From Aegilops tauschii subsp. strangulata (Eukaryota > Streptophyta > Magnoliopsida > Poales > Poaceae), in assembly GCF_002575655.3 (NCBI RefSeq), contig NC_053037.3:507602544-507666543 (forward strand): a stretch of 64,000 bases of DNA. The letters are read 5' to 3'. This document shows positions 45,042 through 56,400 of the stretch, piece by piece; positions within the stretch are counted from its first letter, which is position 1; every line of letters begins with the position of its first letter. Below the pieces are notes generated by a model. That model made no database searches and had not been told where the DNA came from. It saw nothing but the letters and a program-made list of their open reading frames with translations. Position numbers and translations under genes: made by a program.

Positions 45042-47433
45042 TCTTAGGGTTCAGGGTGGGGGGCGGGGGACCTATAGGGCTGGCCGGGGCGGCGGCGGAT
45101 TGGCGGTGGGGAGTTGTTTCGGGGCGGCGAGGCGGCGCTGGGGCCAGCGGTTCGGCCGGTGGTGGCTGGCCGCTCAGGGGGGGTGCAGGTTGAAGATGAA
45201 CTGCAGGCCCTCCCTAAACTACATGTCAAGTTCCTCTCTGCTACCATTGCGTTCAGTTTCGATAGTAGCATTCAGATTCCACAGTAAATTTCAGTTTTGA
45301 CAGTTAAGTTCAGAGTCAAGAGTTTTTACCTCATCTGTTGTAGTCAAGTGGTTTTCGGTGATGTAAATTTTACATCTATTTTACATCATCTATTGGAGAT
45401 GCTATTAGAATCCCACTTGAGATTGACGATGTCTGTCTTGTGCTGCTTAAGCCTTGATGTCTTACGGCTCACCGGGGCTACTTCAGCCTTGACGGCTTAC
45501 GGCACATATCGAGGAAGCAATGAATAGTATCTCTGTCTAATATCTGGTTCACCTAGGGTATGCCTATGTTGTTCATCTTGGGTGGGAAACAAATAGTAAA
45601 GCAATCATCATCTGTCTTTTTATTAAATTAAAGCAATCATCAGCCTGCTATCATTATTTTTGGATCCATCCACTGGTTGTTACCATCACTCTAAATTTCT
45701 GCATGCTCTCCTTACATAATCTCACCATATTTTTTCGTATGCATGTCAAATATTGTACACAGTCATGCTGAACATGTAGAGAAAAAGATAAGAGTTTTGC
45801 GTGGCAATACATTGTCATGCAGACATCGCTCCATGGGGTTCAATGGCAAACCCTCCCCACCCCTCTCCAGATTGTAATCCAGAGGAAGATGTCTGTTCTG
45901 AGGCGGATTCAGACACCGCTGACCACTCCTATTTACCCGCCAAGGTGTTTGCTCTACCTTGGCATGATGATGTTAGTCATATCATGCATATGTTGCCTTG
46001 CAGTGCCTACTTTTGACATCATATATGTCATCTACTTAGTTTAGACATGTTCTATAATGCCACCTGTTTAGTTTCTATATCATATATGGGAATTGTGCAG
46101 TCTCATGTTTTTTAGCCAGCCATAATATACGTGAAATGTGCAATGCCATCCTGTTTAACCAGGCATCATATATTTGAATGATATCTTGCCCATCCTTTTC
46201 TTCATTACATTTTCATTTGTCGACAATGTTTGTACATTAAACTACTCTTCCTGTGAATCAGCCATTTGGGTGGGAGATTGAAAAATCTGGAGTGAAAACA
46301 AGGCCTTCAGCACAGACAGTGCTACCTGTCGAAGCAGATCTCTTGTTGGGTCCCGATAGCTCCTCAGAGATGGATTGAGAGACAGATGACCAGTCCTATT
46401 CCCCCACCAAGGTGTATGCTCTAAATTGGCACGGTTATACTGCTCATATCATGCATATGGTGTCTTGCATTGCATAGATTAGACATCATATACACAATAT
46501 TCAACACCATGTTCTTAGTTCAGACATCATATCTAATGCCCTCTGTTTAGCATATAAATCACATATGTGAATTAAATGATGCGATCCTGATTACTTAGGT
46601 AACATGTAGGTGAATTATGTCATGCGATACTGTTTAGTTATTCATCATATCTTTGAATTATGTTATGCTATGCTATCCAGTTTAGATAGACATCATATAT
46701 GTGAAATTATGTCATGCTATCCGTTTTAGTTAAACAATATACATGTCAACTATTTCATGCCCTCTTTTTTCCACACTATCTATTGCATCTGTCTCTCATA
46801 CAATGTCTGTACATTCAACTATGTTTCCTGTTTATCAGCCATTTGAATTGGAGCGGGTGATGCCAGCATCTAGCGGACTAAAAACACGGTCTTCAAATAA
46901 AACAGTGCTACCTCTTGGTGGAGATAGCACCCCGGTTGTACATGCACGAGAACCAGCCCTACCACACATAACCCAAACTCTCGCAGATTGTACCCCTACT
47001 GCGATGGACAGAGAACCAGCTTCACCCAATCTAACCCCAACCCCAGCAGATAGTAACCCAGTTCCTGTTGACACAGCACCATCTCCACCACAGAGCTCCC
47101 AAACAAGAGCAGTTAGTAAGGCAGCTCCAGTGCCCAAAGGGCCAGTACTACCACGACGCACCCCAACTCCACCAGTTAGTACGCCTATTCTTGTGGAGGA
47201 AGCACAACCAGCTAGTCGTATTTTAGCATCTATCGCATTTGATGTTGTTAAATCGTATGTGTGTATCTTCCCATCTTGGAAATATTATACTGAAGATGAA
47301 GGAAAATGCCAGTTGCAGGTGTTTGTCCAGGAGTTATGTGTAAGTAATGTTATTCATGGCAATTACTTTGCTTTGTCCCATACATCCTACCTCCATGATG
47401 GTTATAATACAACAAATTTTCCCATTTTTCTCT

Positions 47434-47654
47434 ATAGAGAAGGACCGATTTGGAAACTCGGGATGAGGTAACCTGTGCTAATACCTCTGCTATCTTCAAG
47501 AATGCTTGGTGGCAGTATCGGAATTACCTGAAGAAAACATACTTCACCGGCAAAGAAACTCATCAAATTCCCTTACGTTCTCCTGAGACACATTTATTGG
47601 ACGATGAATGGGAACGCCTCGTTCTGTACTGGTCCCGAACAAGAATGTGGTAAG
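47434..47654 (+). CDS. Exon with Transposase_24-like domain
   Basis: Begins after the acceptor TTTTCTCTATAG and is open to TGG-TAA at 47652. It reads RDEVTCANTSAIFKNAWWQY, NYLKKTYFTGKETHQIPLRS and a final WERLVLYWSRTRMW. The W-x-x-Y/H-x-x-L-K-K...W-x-x-L-V-x-Y-W pattern is that of plant En/Spm-associated Transposase_24 proteins, usually followed by a nuclear basic segment and coiled coil, which appear in later segments. The stop after RTRMW may be read through by splicing at the adjacent GGTAAGG donor. No DDE catalytic residues belong to this domain. Confidence 0.6.
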
Positions 47655-47774
47655 GTCTACGAGCTCATTTTTATTTTTAAGTACTATATTCTTGCGTCTT
47701 ACTGTACTTTGTTCATGTAGAACAAGTGCCTAAACCTGAAGAACAACTATTCTAATTTAAGATTCCATTGCTAT

Positions 47775-47959
47775 CATAGTTCAAAAAAGCGCTAGGCGTT
47801 AATTATGCGTTTTGCCACCGCCTTGCGCTTTACTGACCAAAGCGCATGCTTATGCGCAGTTATGCACAGATTAAGCGTAGTTATGCGCAATGCGTTTCGC
47901 CAATGCCTAGAGCCCAGGCGCGCTTAAGCGCTCGCTTAGGCGCGCCTTTTTTAACTATG
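47775..47959. mobile_element. hAT-like MITE with GCGCTTAGGCG internal repeats, 185 bp
   Basis: The ends CATAGTTCAAAAAAGCGC and (inverted) CATAGTTAAAAAAGGCGC are bounded by an 8-base duplication ATTGCTAT (47767-47774 and 47960-47967). The interior is built of GCGCTTA/TATGCGC phrases on both strands and can fold back. An 8-base target points to hAT. It lies in an intron of the CACTA-2 gene. Confidence 0.7.
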
Positions 47960-49219
47960 ATTGCTATCGTGCATACTGCTTTGCTCTTGTATCACTATAT
48001 TTACTCATACAAACTTATTTTTAAACTGAAGGATCCAATCGAAACTTCAATGGCACAGCAGGTATGTTCACGCATGTTTCTTTAACAGGCTTGCTCTTAT
48101 CAATAGCTCTGTTGATTTCAATTTCAATTGTGTATACAGTTGACTTCTCATATCATGCACATTACTAGCATCACAACAGAGCCAATAGTGTTGTTGTACA
48201 TGTAGACCCGTGGTACCCATCTGAAATCTTGTTGTGCCGTGTAGTTTTCCACGCTTTGTATTATTTCACTGTTGCTTTGTCTTGAACTGATATGACTTGA
48301 ACTGTGTCTCTATTTTGATTTGGCAAGACAATGCAGTGACCATAGGACATAGATATATGTTTGTTTGTTGCTTTTATTATGTACTAGTACTTGACAATAG
48401 AAGACTTGGTAGTTTAATCCTGTCCACCTTACTAATGAACTGGTTCACCGAAATGAGTTTCATATACTAGTACATGCTAAACTGTTATGTGTCTGCTTGT
48501 TTCTTCTTTTAGAATGCTGACAGAATATTGGGGAAGAGTGCCTTATTAAGCAATGGTAAAGGAAGTAATGCAGATAAGGTTCAGGATAGTGACACATCCT
48601 TGTTGGTCTCCAACAAAGCTGATAAAACAGCTAAGGAAGACTATCTCGAAGACAGTGAGACAACCCCAAAGTCCTGTCTTGGTTTAGTGTTGGAATTACT
48701 GGCCACTACCGTTTGCACAAGCTATTCAAACTCACTGTCTGAATCAGTTCGGTTTCTTGAGTCTTAACTACAAGCTGAAAGACATTGATCAGCTGTGCTG
48801 CGACAAGAAGCGGAAGGACTACGGAAGTCCCTGGAGCATTCAGATGCATACTTTCTGGTGCAACAGCAAGCATTGGAGGATTTTAGCGCCAAACAGGACA
48901 AAGCTAATAAGCTTGCTAAGCTTATTGCTAGCATGGTGGATACCACGTTTCTTGAGCTCTTATGAAGTTGTTTCAGTTATGCTCTTGTTTTGCTGCCGCG
49001 TTTATTTGCACTGGTGGCCAATTTTGACGGCCAGTGTATGTAATATGCTGCTTTGTTCCCTATATTTGCACTGGTGGCGAACTTTGATGTCCAGTGGATG
49101 TAATATGTGTAATAGCGGTAATAGGCTAGCATTAATTGCTTGCTTACTTATTTCCTTATTGTCTTGTTTAGTTGTTTGCTTGTAGTCACTGCAGTTCTTT
49201 TTCTGTGTTTCTCTAGTGG

Positions 49220-50230
49220 CCACAATAACCTATTTTTGGAAACTAGGCCAAAATAATCATGGCAACACACGGACTGTTGTAACCATGGGCCTCCTGCGGG
49301 CCGTATGATCCATGGGCCTTCTACGGGCCATAGGATCCATTGGCCTTCTATACGGGTCGTAGGATCCATGGGCCTTCTACGGGGCGTATCGTCATTTTGC
49401 CAATCATGGGTTGTACTATTCGTGGACAATAACGGGCCGTTTATTGGCCGTATTTGATAACTCTATGAAAACAGCCCAACGGGTTTTTTTCGACATGAAA
49501 ACAGCCCAACGTATTAACGGGCCACAAACGGGCCGACTGTAACCACGGGCTGAATTTGGCCCACAAGCAGAAAATGATAGTAACGGGCCATAAGTAACCG
49601 AATGCTAGAAATGAGCCCAAGAATAAATGGGCCCTGAGAAGGCCGAAAGATATCATGGGCTAGAAACGGCCCAACGGAATAATGGGCCGTTAATGGGTAT
49701 AAAGTGATACGCTGTTCATTGCGGGCCAGTTTTACCACGGGCCGTTAAGGGGCCGAGGGTTACTAAGGGCCCCATATGGGCCGAAAGACGTCATGGGCCA
49801 TACATGGTCCGGAAGTTAAAATGGGCTGGAATTATATTGGACGGCCCAGACGACACTACTGGGCCTAATTCGGATAGGCCGTAAACGGGCCCTGGGATAG
49901 CGGGCTGTAAATGGGCTATATGCAAACATGCCGTAACAGGCTTGTCATGGGCCGGCCCGCCACCTTTTGACCAAGTCAAATGGGCCGGCCTTTTCACAGG
50001 AATGGGCCTCTGTTGGGCCGTGCCACGTGTTGGCGTATCATAGGCGCTTTGGGTCCAATGAGTGGATGACATCTGTCCCAATGGTGAGCCGACACGTGTT
50101 TCCTCCAGCCAATGATGATTTTACACGTGGAAAATCCCCATTGATCGGGGCTGTTAACGGGTTATTGGATCCAAAACCGGACCCGATAGCTTAACGGCGT
50201 TCCGTTACGGTGGATGCCGCGTGTCGGTCA
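49220..50230. repeat. CACTA-2 right subterminal array of GGGCC boxes
   Basis: Roughly 40 ATGGGCC, ACGGGCC, GCGGGCC and complementary GGCCC boxes spaced mostly 15-35 bases apart, followed by ACACGTG-type boxes (50025, 50093 and 50125). Such arrays are the expected binding sites of the element's TNPA-like protein. The left end uses a different box (GATGAACAG). Confidence 0.8.
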
Positions 50231-50422
50231 CCCTTGACGAAAGCACTTCTATGACGCGCGATTTATCGTCATGGAACTGGACACTTCCGTGATGATAATT
50301 TTGGTAATGTCATGGAACACTTCTACGACAGCACAGGTATGGCTATCTTGATTCTGTCATAAATTTGTCATGGATGTACATGCATGAAAGAAAACGTGAC
50401 CTACTGTGACAAACACGTATCA

Positions 50423-50448
50423 TCACGAAAGTGTATTTTTTTGTAGTG
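50423..50448 (-). repeat. CACTA-2 right terminal inverted repeat
   Basis: Read inward it is CACTACAAAAAAATACACTT followed by TCGTGA. ATGACA boxes follow inward to about 50240. The canonical CACTA is kept here, unlike the left end. Confidence 0.85.
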
Positions 50449-50525
50449 AGGGGTTGGAGGCCCTCCCTAGCCAGCGGTGCTTGGGAGAGAACGACAAGGC
50501 ACGCTGATCGGGACACGCCGGCTCC
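50449..50525 (-). pseudogene. Continuation of module 1 first exon after CACTA-2
   Basis: Starts AGGGGTTGGAGGCCCTCC, matching 16093-16115 of module 2. It then aligns with 32515-32570 of module 5 (GAGAGAACGAC...GATCGGGAC). Similarity stops near 50525, where Gypsy-derived sequence begins without an LTR. This confirms that CACTA-1 continues on this side for at least 75 bases. Confidence 0.65.
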
Positions 50526-50537
50526 TTCCATGCCAGA

Positions 50538-52927
50538 GCCAAACTTGCCATTTATGGGAGTTCAATCCGGCCAAGCACCAGACCTTGCAACAGTTCTTCG
50601 GAACCACGCACGAAGATATCTAGAAGTTGCTCTTCAAGGGCAACGAGACGCCGCCGGAGACAACCGAGGACCGCGGGCACGCCCTGGCCCGTCCCGCCAA
50701 TGTGGTGAGTATTTCACGTTTCAAGGCGCACACTTTACTTGCTTAGTCGAGGAAGATATCTAAACCTTACTATTTATTTTTTCAGGTATGGACAGAGAAA
50801 GCGGAGCGGATTAAGTGTCTGGCTCCGCTGCCCGAGGAAGCCATCCCGCTTCTGACGAAGATGCTGGTCCCGGCGCCTTACCAGGTGCCGGAGAAGAAGG
50901 CCAAGGGGGCCAGAAGTGGCCTCCGCCGCAAGGGAGCTTCGGACGTGTCGTTCGAAGACAACAAGACTCACTCCTCTGCCGCCGAAGACGACGACGAGGA
51001 GGAGGAAGAAAGCAACTCTCCCCCTGAGGGGGGAAGGAAGAAGAGGGCGGCCTCCACTAGTCTGGAGGCAGGAGCTTCCAAAAGGGGAAGGGTTCCCTCG
51101 TGGATAACTCCGCGTGGGATGTTGACAGCAGCCTAGAGCCGCGCCCCCGAAATAAGCCCCTGGCCGCATCGTAAGTACTAAAAAACCTGATGCGTCCCTA
51201 TATCCGGCCTCTTTACTTCATAGTTTTAACATGTTGAATTAAGCAATTGCAGTCCGGCCCGCGACAGCTCCCTGCGGTCCTCATCGGGGGATTCGCTGGA
51301 TTCAAAGGCGATGGCCAGCGAGTCACCACCGACGGCTCACTCTCCCAAGGCCAAGGGCGACGCCGAGGTGCTGTCCCGAAGGGCCTTCCCCGGCCAGGGA
51401 GAGGTTCAGGAGGCCGTCAGGGCGGCGCCAGAGGATGACCCCTCGGCCGCCGGACACCTGGGGGAGAAAGCCCCCATGGAGACTGGCGATGGGGGCCATA
51501 TCCAATTCGGCCCCCAGCCGGATACCATCTCGGAGACCTACACGGCTCTGGAATCAAGCGAGCAGCCTCCTCCGAAGGGAGGAGGTGTGCCTATTCTGCC
51601 GGTGACCTCTGTCCATCCAGAGGCACCGGATAATCTGCTGGAAGCGCTACGAGGCACTTCCATTGTGGAGGAACACCGTATCCTTATGGGTACGGTGGTT
51701 GAGAGGGTTCGGTTCGTCAAGAGCGGACTGACCGAAGCCTGCACCAGCCTGCTGACAGGCTTTGAGGTAAGCGACGCAAAAGACAAAGTCATAGTATAGA
51801 AAGTAGCCCCTGAGACAATGTCCGGCGTTTGGAAAGAAAATCCAGACAGAGGATCAAATAATTTTCGCAGGAAACTAACGAAATATGTCTTATGTGAATA
51901 AGCAGGCGTCGTTGCTAGCCGCAACCTCTCATGCTGCTGAGGTCTCCGGACTAAAGCAGAGTCTGGAGCGGGCTGAAGAAGAGCTCAGCCTTGTAAAAAG
52001 GCAGTTGGAGGACAAGCAAGGTATGTGGAGACTTGATGTATATTCGGAAGGAATGAATGACGTGTATTTGACTGTAGTGCCATGATGTTTGTAGGAGTGG
52101 CGACCGAGGTCGAGGTCCTTAAAAAGGCACTGGTCGAGGCCGAGGAGAAAGCTGCCAAGGGACAAGCTGCCCGTGAGAAGCACGAGGCCAGGCTTGATGA
52201 AATCTAGCAAGAGCTCCAGGATGCTGTGAAGAAATGCGAGTCCTTGGAGCATGATGTTTCGGCTCCAGAGACCGAACTCGCCAAGGCTCGCCAAAGCGCG
52301 GAAGAGGCCCGGGTTGAAGCCCGGGGCGCCCTCCAGGAGATCCAGGAGGCCAAGAAAATTGCGGCGGGTAAGGCTTTTAGTATGCAAAGCAAGTATGTGA
52401 AGAAGAGGTATCTCTTACTAACCCGGATTTGGAGTTCCCCATGGGCGTTTGTGGCTCTGCCGCGCAGTGTTTCTGATGCTGCGGAATTCTTCCGAGCCGA
52501 AGAAGGGAGCTCAACGGAGAAGCTGTTCTGGTCGCAATACCTTGCGCCAGAACATCCGGTGCCCTTTAGCGATCAGCTAAAACAGCTGGTCGAATTGCAT
52601 AGGGTGGCTGAACTGGCCATGAAGAACTTAATAATCCGGCTGTGGCCTGCCGAAGCCATACCCAGCAGCTACTTCAATCTCGTGAAGCGGCTAGTCGATG
52701 CCTGCCCTCGGCTTGACACCATCAAGCGGTCGGTCTGCATCGAAGGTGCGCGGATGGCCTTCGCCTGTGTCAAGATGCAGTGGGCGAAGATGAATGCCGT
52801 CACGGTCGCGACCGAGGGACCGCCCGCGGGCAAGGAGCACCGCACGCTGGAGCGATATTTTAGCGATGTCCTGAAGGGATCCCGCGTTGTGGCGGAGCAA
52901 TGTACGAAAGATGTAATCTTTGAATGA
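50538..52927 (+). pseudogene. Antisense ORF of the Gypsy element (putative gypsy-type transposon protein, C-terminal part)
   Basis: Five or six exon-like pieces separated by GT..AG introns. Exon 1 (50538-50705) reads HLWEFNPAKHQTLQQFFGTT, then TAG in place of a Trp codon. Exon 2 (50786-51170) starts WTEKAERIKCLAPLPEEAIP and has an acidic DDDEEEEES stretch and a basic KRG patch. Exon 3 (51250-51767) ends LTGFE before GTAAGC. Exons 4-5 (51870-52368) are coiled coil (LERAEEELSLVKRQLEDKQ) with a TAG at 52205. The last part (52369-52927) is open and reads FDQ-like LKQLVELHRVAELAMKNLII, WPAEAIPSSYF and ends TKDVIFE. Introns imply it is expressed from its own antisense promoter. Damaged by at least two stops and a frameshift. 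Confidence 0.7.
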
Positions 52928-53017
52928 ATATATTCATATTGTCTCGCTCTGTATTATGAAACAAGTTCGACTATGTAATATAATGCTTGTTTAATATTTT
53001 ACCTCCTGTGCGGCCGT

Positions 53018-53439
53018 TGACGGTGTCCTGGACTAGGGGGTACTCACCACGTCGTCTCCCGAACAGCTGGATCGAGCCGAGGACCCCCCATGGCGGTACA
53101 CTCATGGGCCACTTCGGACAGCCTGTGCCGCATACAAGGAAGATCCCACGAGACTTGGCGCACAAGACGAGGGCTCTCCTAAACCCTAGGACTCTGGTGT
53201 GTTATATAAACCGAGGCCAGGCTAGTCAATAGACAATCAAATATTCATTAGATCAATCTCGTGGTAGACACATGTACCCTGTACCACACCCATATCAATA
53301 TAATCAAAAGTAGGATGTAGGGTTTTACCTCCATCAAGAGGGCCCGAACCTGGGTAAAATCACGTGTCCGTGTTACCATCGCTCCAAGACGCCTAGCTTA
53401 GGACCCCTACTACGAGATACGCCGGATATAGAACCGACA
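53018..53439 (+). repeat. 5' LTR of the short-LTR Gypsy (422 bp)
   Basis: Contains GTGTTATATAAACCGAGGCC (TATA near 53200) and a U5 block ACCTCCATCAAGAGGGCCCG. That block reappears in reverse complement in the host element's LTR (about 63845-63870). Confidence 0.93.
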
Positions 53440-56400
53440 TTGGTGCTTTCATTGAGAGCCTGCTAGGTGATCGTCGCAGATCGATGGGATGATCAGGTGA
53501 TATTTCTTCAGTCAGATCTATTCTATATGATTTTTCTTTCCTGCAAAATCATTGCGGTGTCATGCTATTTGTTTGCAGTCAGATCGGATCATAAAAGTCT
53601 CAGCAGCAGCGGTTGTATCCGTCGTCTGGTGATACATCGGATCCGAACTACCTTTGCATGTCGTAAAGGATCTAGTGAAACGCGCTTGTAAACCAGCAGC
53701 GTAAACTTGGCAGACTCGCTACATGGGCCAACAAAAAACCGCGATCTAAGCGCCGGCTACCCAGCCGAGGAGACCACACAGAGCGTGCTGCCCATGCAAA
53801 TCTGTCTAGGGAGGGCCAGCCAACTGGAGCTCACATCGGCGGCAGCACAGGAAGATTCCATCCTCCTTCCTCATTATTTAATTAAGTTATACTTAATGGT
53901 TTGTCTTTCATGATCTGCGCGCTCATGTGCTACTACTAGTTGGCTTTAGCTCTGCTATATTCTAACCCCTGTGTACACCGTCAAATCCCAAGTGGTCTGA
54001 TGCTAGTACTACTAGTGCATATATGCGGCCCTTAATGGATTATTGTGCTTAACAATTCTTTTTAGATTTCCACACTTGAAGATCCAGGTCTGCAATCCGG
54101 CCTACGTTGCTGCCACCGTTTCTTGGCGATCTGATATGCCGTCGCTGCCCACGCGTATTGCGTCCGTAACTTGAGCGGCCCTGCGAGTTCGGATTCGTCA
54201 CCTTATCACGCCGACGTGCTGTGTCGACAACAACCTCGCACCAGGCCACATCTATTTTATAATTTATTTTGCATAAATAATTTTTTCCAGCTTGATCTAT
54301 TCCACACAGATCAAATCCTTTGAAAATTATTGTTCTTGGTTCGCTGTTTTATTTAGCAGGTTCGTCCGAGATCGATTCTGATCTAAGTTCGGCTGCGTCC
54401 ACCCACCAACACATATTGCTGGTTTTCGGAGAAATCAATTGTGTTCGGCAGCGGACGAAGAAGTCAAATCTGGCACTCCTACTTCGAGGGCGTGGCTGCA
54501 ACTTCACCTGACAGACTAGCCAAAGCCTACTTTTCTCTCCAAAATTGCTATGTGCACTAGGAGATCATGAGGGAGAGTCAACTTTTCTCTCTCTTTTTTC
54601 CTTATTTAATTATAAGCCTTGAGGAAATAGACTACTTTAATAAGCAGTCTTTCTCCGGATACGTACTTATCAAAAAATGCATGATACTAATCGTTTCCTA
54701 ATTTTCGAGGTCGGACCATTGTGCGAGCTTGCCTTGATAAGTTCGGCTCATTGTTAAGAGAGCTCCTCCGCGCCGCTCCAACCTGGCTATCTTCTCGACA
54801 GCCCGGTTTGCCGTGCGCCGACCGACAGACACCTCGTCAAGGTCAACGATCAGAAAAAGAAAAGCAATCCGAACGGCGGTGAACCAGCCGAGGAGATGAC
54901 ACAGTACTGTACACAACATGCATGTGATACCGACAATAGTTCGGCTCAGCGCAGTCACAGGGAGATCCGATAATTGTTTCTCTTTCCTTCATTATTTAAT
55001 TACAAGGCAATCTATGTTTTTCGCTAATCATCTTCCTTTTATGCACTTCCCACGTGCAAGTACGCCTAGCATTACTAGGGCTGCTCGTGTCCACGTAATA
55101 GGAGCGACACATGTTTTTCTTGGTATTGCCATAGCAATGACGTGGAGATAATGACCTCGAGCACACAACACATGCTCGGCACGGATCAGGTCGTCCGTTT
55201 GCTGCGGTCTGCTACAGCCGTCGCTGCTGGCGTTCAGGTTTTATTTTTTCAAATTATTCGTTTAGCACTATTATACACAGAATATTTTTTGTTGGCATGT
55301 ACTGCATTATTTTGGCAGAGAGATTGTACCGACGTTGTACCTAGCATCGGTGCGGCCAGCTCCTCCCTGTCACCTAGGCAGGCCGACCTTCGTCGGCATC
55401 GCCGTGCCACAACGCCATCGCACCGTCGAGCTAGCCTCAGCACTCAGGCCATACTTACCAAAAAATTTCACTTCGCATAAATTAATTATGCACCTTTTAT
55501 TATTATTATTATTATTTCCTGGTTGCACTACTTTGTGTGTGCAGGCAACCTATTTTGGTTGGGCCGCTCTAACACCTTGGCAGGCCGAAGTCGTCGTCCC
55601 GCCTGTGTCGTCCAAGTCGTGGTGTCGCTTCGACACGCGTCTCTGTGTAATCGACTTCGATTGCGTCACGCGGTCACTTCGGCAAGCCGACTTCGTCGTC
55701 CCAATCGGCATAAATCGGCTCGCGTGATCACCCTATTGGTCAAACTGCCATACCGACATGTTTGGTTGCCTCAGGGACTTCGGCATCGCTGAGAGAGCTC
55801 TACCTCATTGAGTGTTCGGCACACTGGGCATATTTCTTTTATTACTCACTTTGCATAAAATATTAATTATGCAATGAATTTTTTTACTCTATTATTATTA
55901 CTTCTGCCTTGCACTATCTTATGTGTGCAGATAATTAATTTTTGCTGCATCACGCAGTCACCTCGGCGTACGGAGTCGTCCTCTTGCCTCCATTAACTAA
56001 ATTCCACCGTCACCATGGTGTGATACCCTGTGTCGCCATTATCGCGTCGTGGCTTCATCAAACTGACGTCCACCATGCCGACCTGTTTTGACACGCTGAC
56101 TGACGTGGGGGCTTCATTGTCACGCTGTCGAATTACTCTGTCTCCTCGGCCGGACCGGGGGCTTCGCCTCGGCACTTCGACACTGTCATGCTATCACTTC
56201 ATCAAGCCGAGCTCTTCGCTCGGGTACACCAAGACCGGCTTGGGGGTTCGGACCTTGAGCTGCTACAAGCTCGGCCCACGTCACACCGAGCACATTAACC
56301 AGCTAAGTCGCTTTCATGCTAAAAAACTTTCAGTTTTAAATTTTGTTCGGTTCGGTCAAGCATTATACTTTTTTGACAAAAAGTCATTTGCGAAAAAAAT

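Larger units (their letters stand above)
45870..48970 (+). pseudogene. En/Spm-type (Transposase_24-like) gene of CACTA-2, multi-exon, damaged
   Basis: Several exon-like segments on the plus strand share a plan. Segment A (about 45875-45970) reads NPEEDVCSEADSDTADHSYL. Segment B (46262-46420) reads PFGWEIEKSGVKTRPS and a stop before DDQSYSPTKVYALNWHG. Segment C (46840-47342) reads PFELERVMPASSGLKTRSS, then Thr/Pro-rich repeats of TPxPxD type, then ASIAFDVVKSYVCIFPSWKY. Segment D (47434-47654) follows a CTCTATAG acceptor and reads SAIFKNAWWQYRNYLKKTYF and WERLVLYWSRTRMW, resembling plant Transposase_24. Segments E (48515-48766) and F (48797-48966, coiled-coil-like LRQEAEGLRKSLEHSDAYFL) follow. 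A and B look like exon duplications of C. Product: DNA-binding accessory protein of En/Spm type, if ever functional. Confidence 0.55.
8264..50448. mobile_element. CACTA-2: complete CACTA element with nested insertions, 42,185 bp
   Basis: The left end begins CACTCCAAAAAAAAGACAC and the right end, read inward, begins CACTACAAAAAAATACAC; the two stay similar to CGTGA. The 3-base flanks are GGG (8261-8263) and AGG (50449-50451). Joining the flanks restores a sequence aligning with the uninterrupted paralogue at 16085-16115 (GAGGAAGAAGGGGTCGGTGG). That supports AGG as target and one later change. Both subterminal regions contain ATGACA/TGTCAT boxes. The interior holds cargo modules, a split Transposase_24-like gene and at least three younger nested elements. 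No TNP2-like catalytic transposase is seen, so mobilisation would have been in trans. Confidence 0.8.

Noticed and set aside
46835..47161. Minus-strand 108-codon frame opposite the Thr/Pro-rich exon
   Set aside because: Shadow of repeat-like coding sequence on the plus strand.
12000..49200. A TNP2-type catalytic transposase for CACTA-2
   Set aside because: I looked for long frames or recognisable transposase phrases on both strands and found none; only the accessory Transposase_24-like gene is present.
49220..50081. Minus-strand frames in the GGGCC array
   Set aside because: They consist of repeated GP/AR text from the subterminal boxes; no domain.
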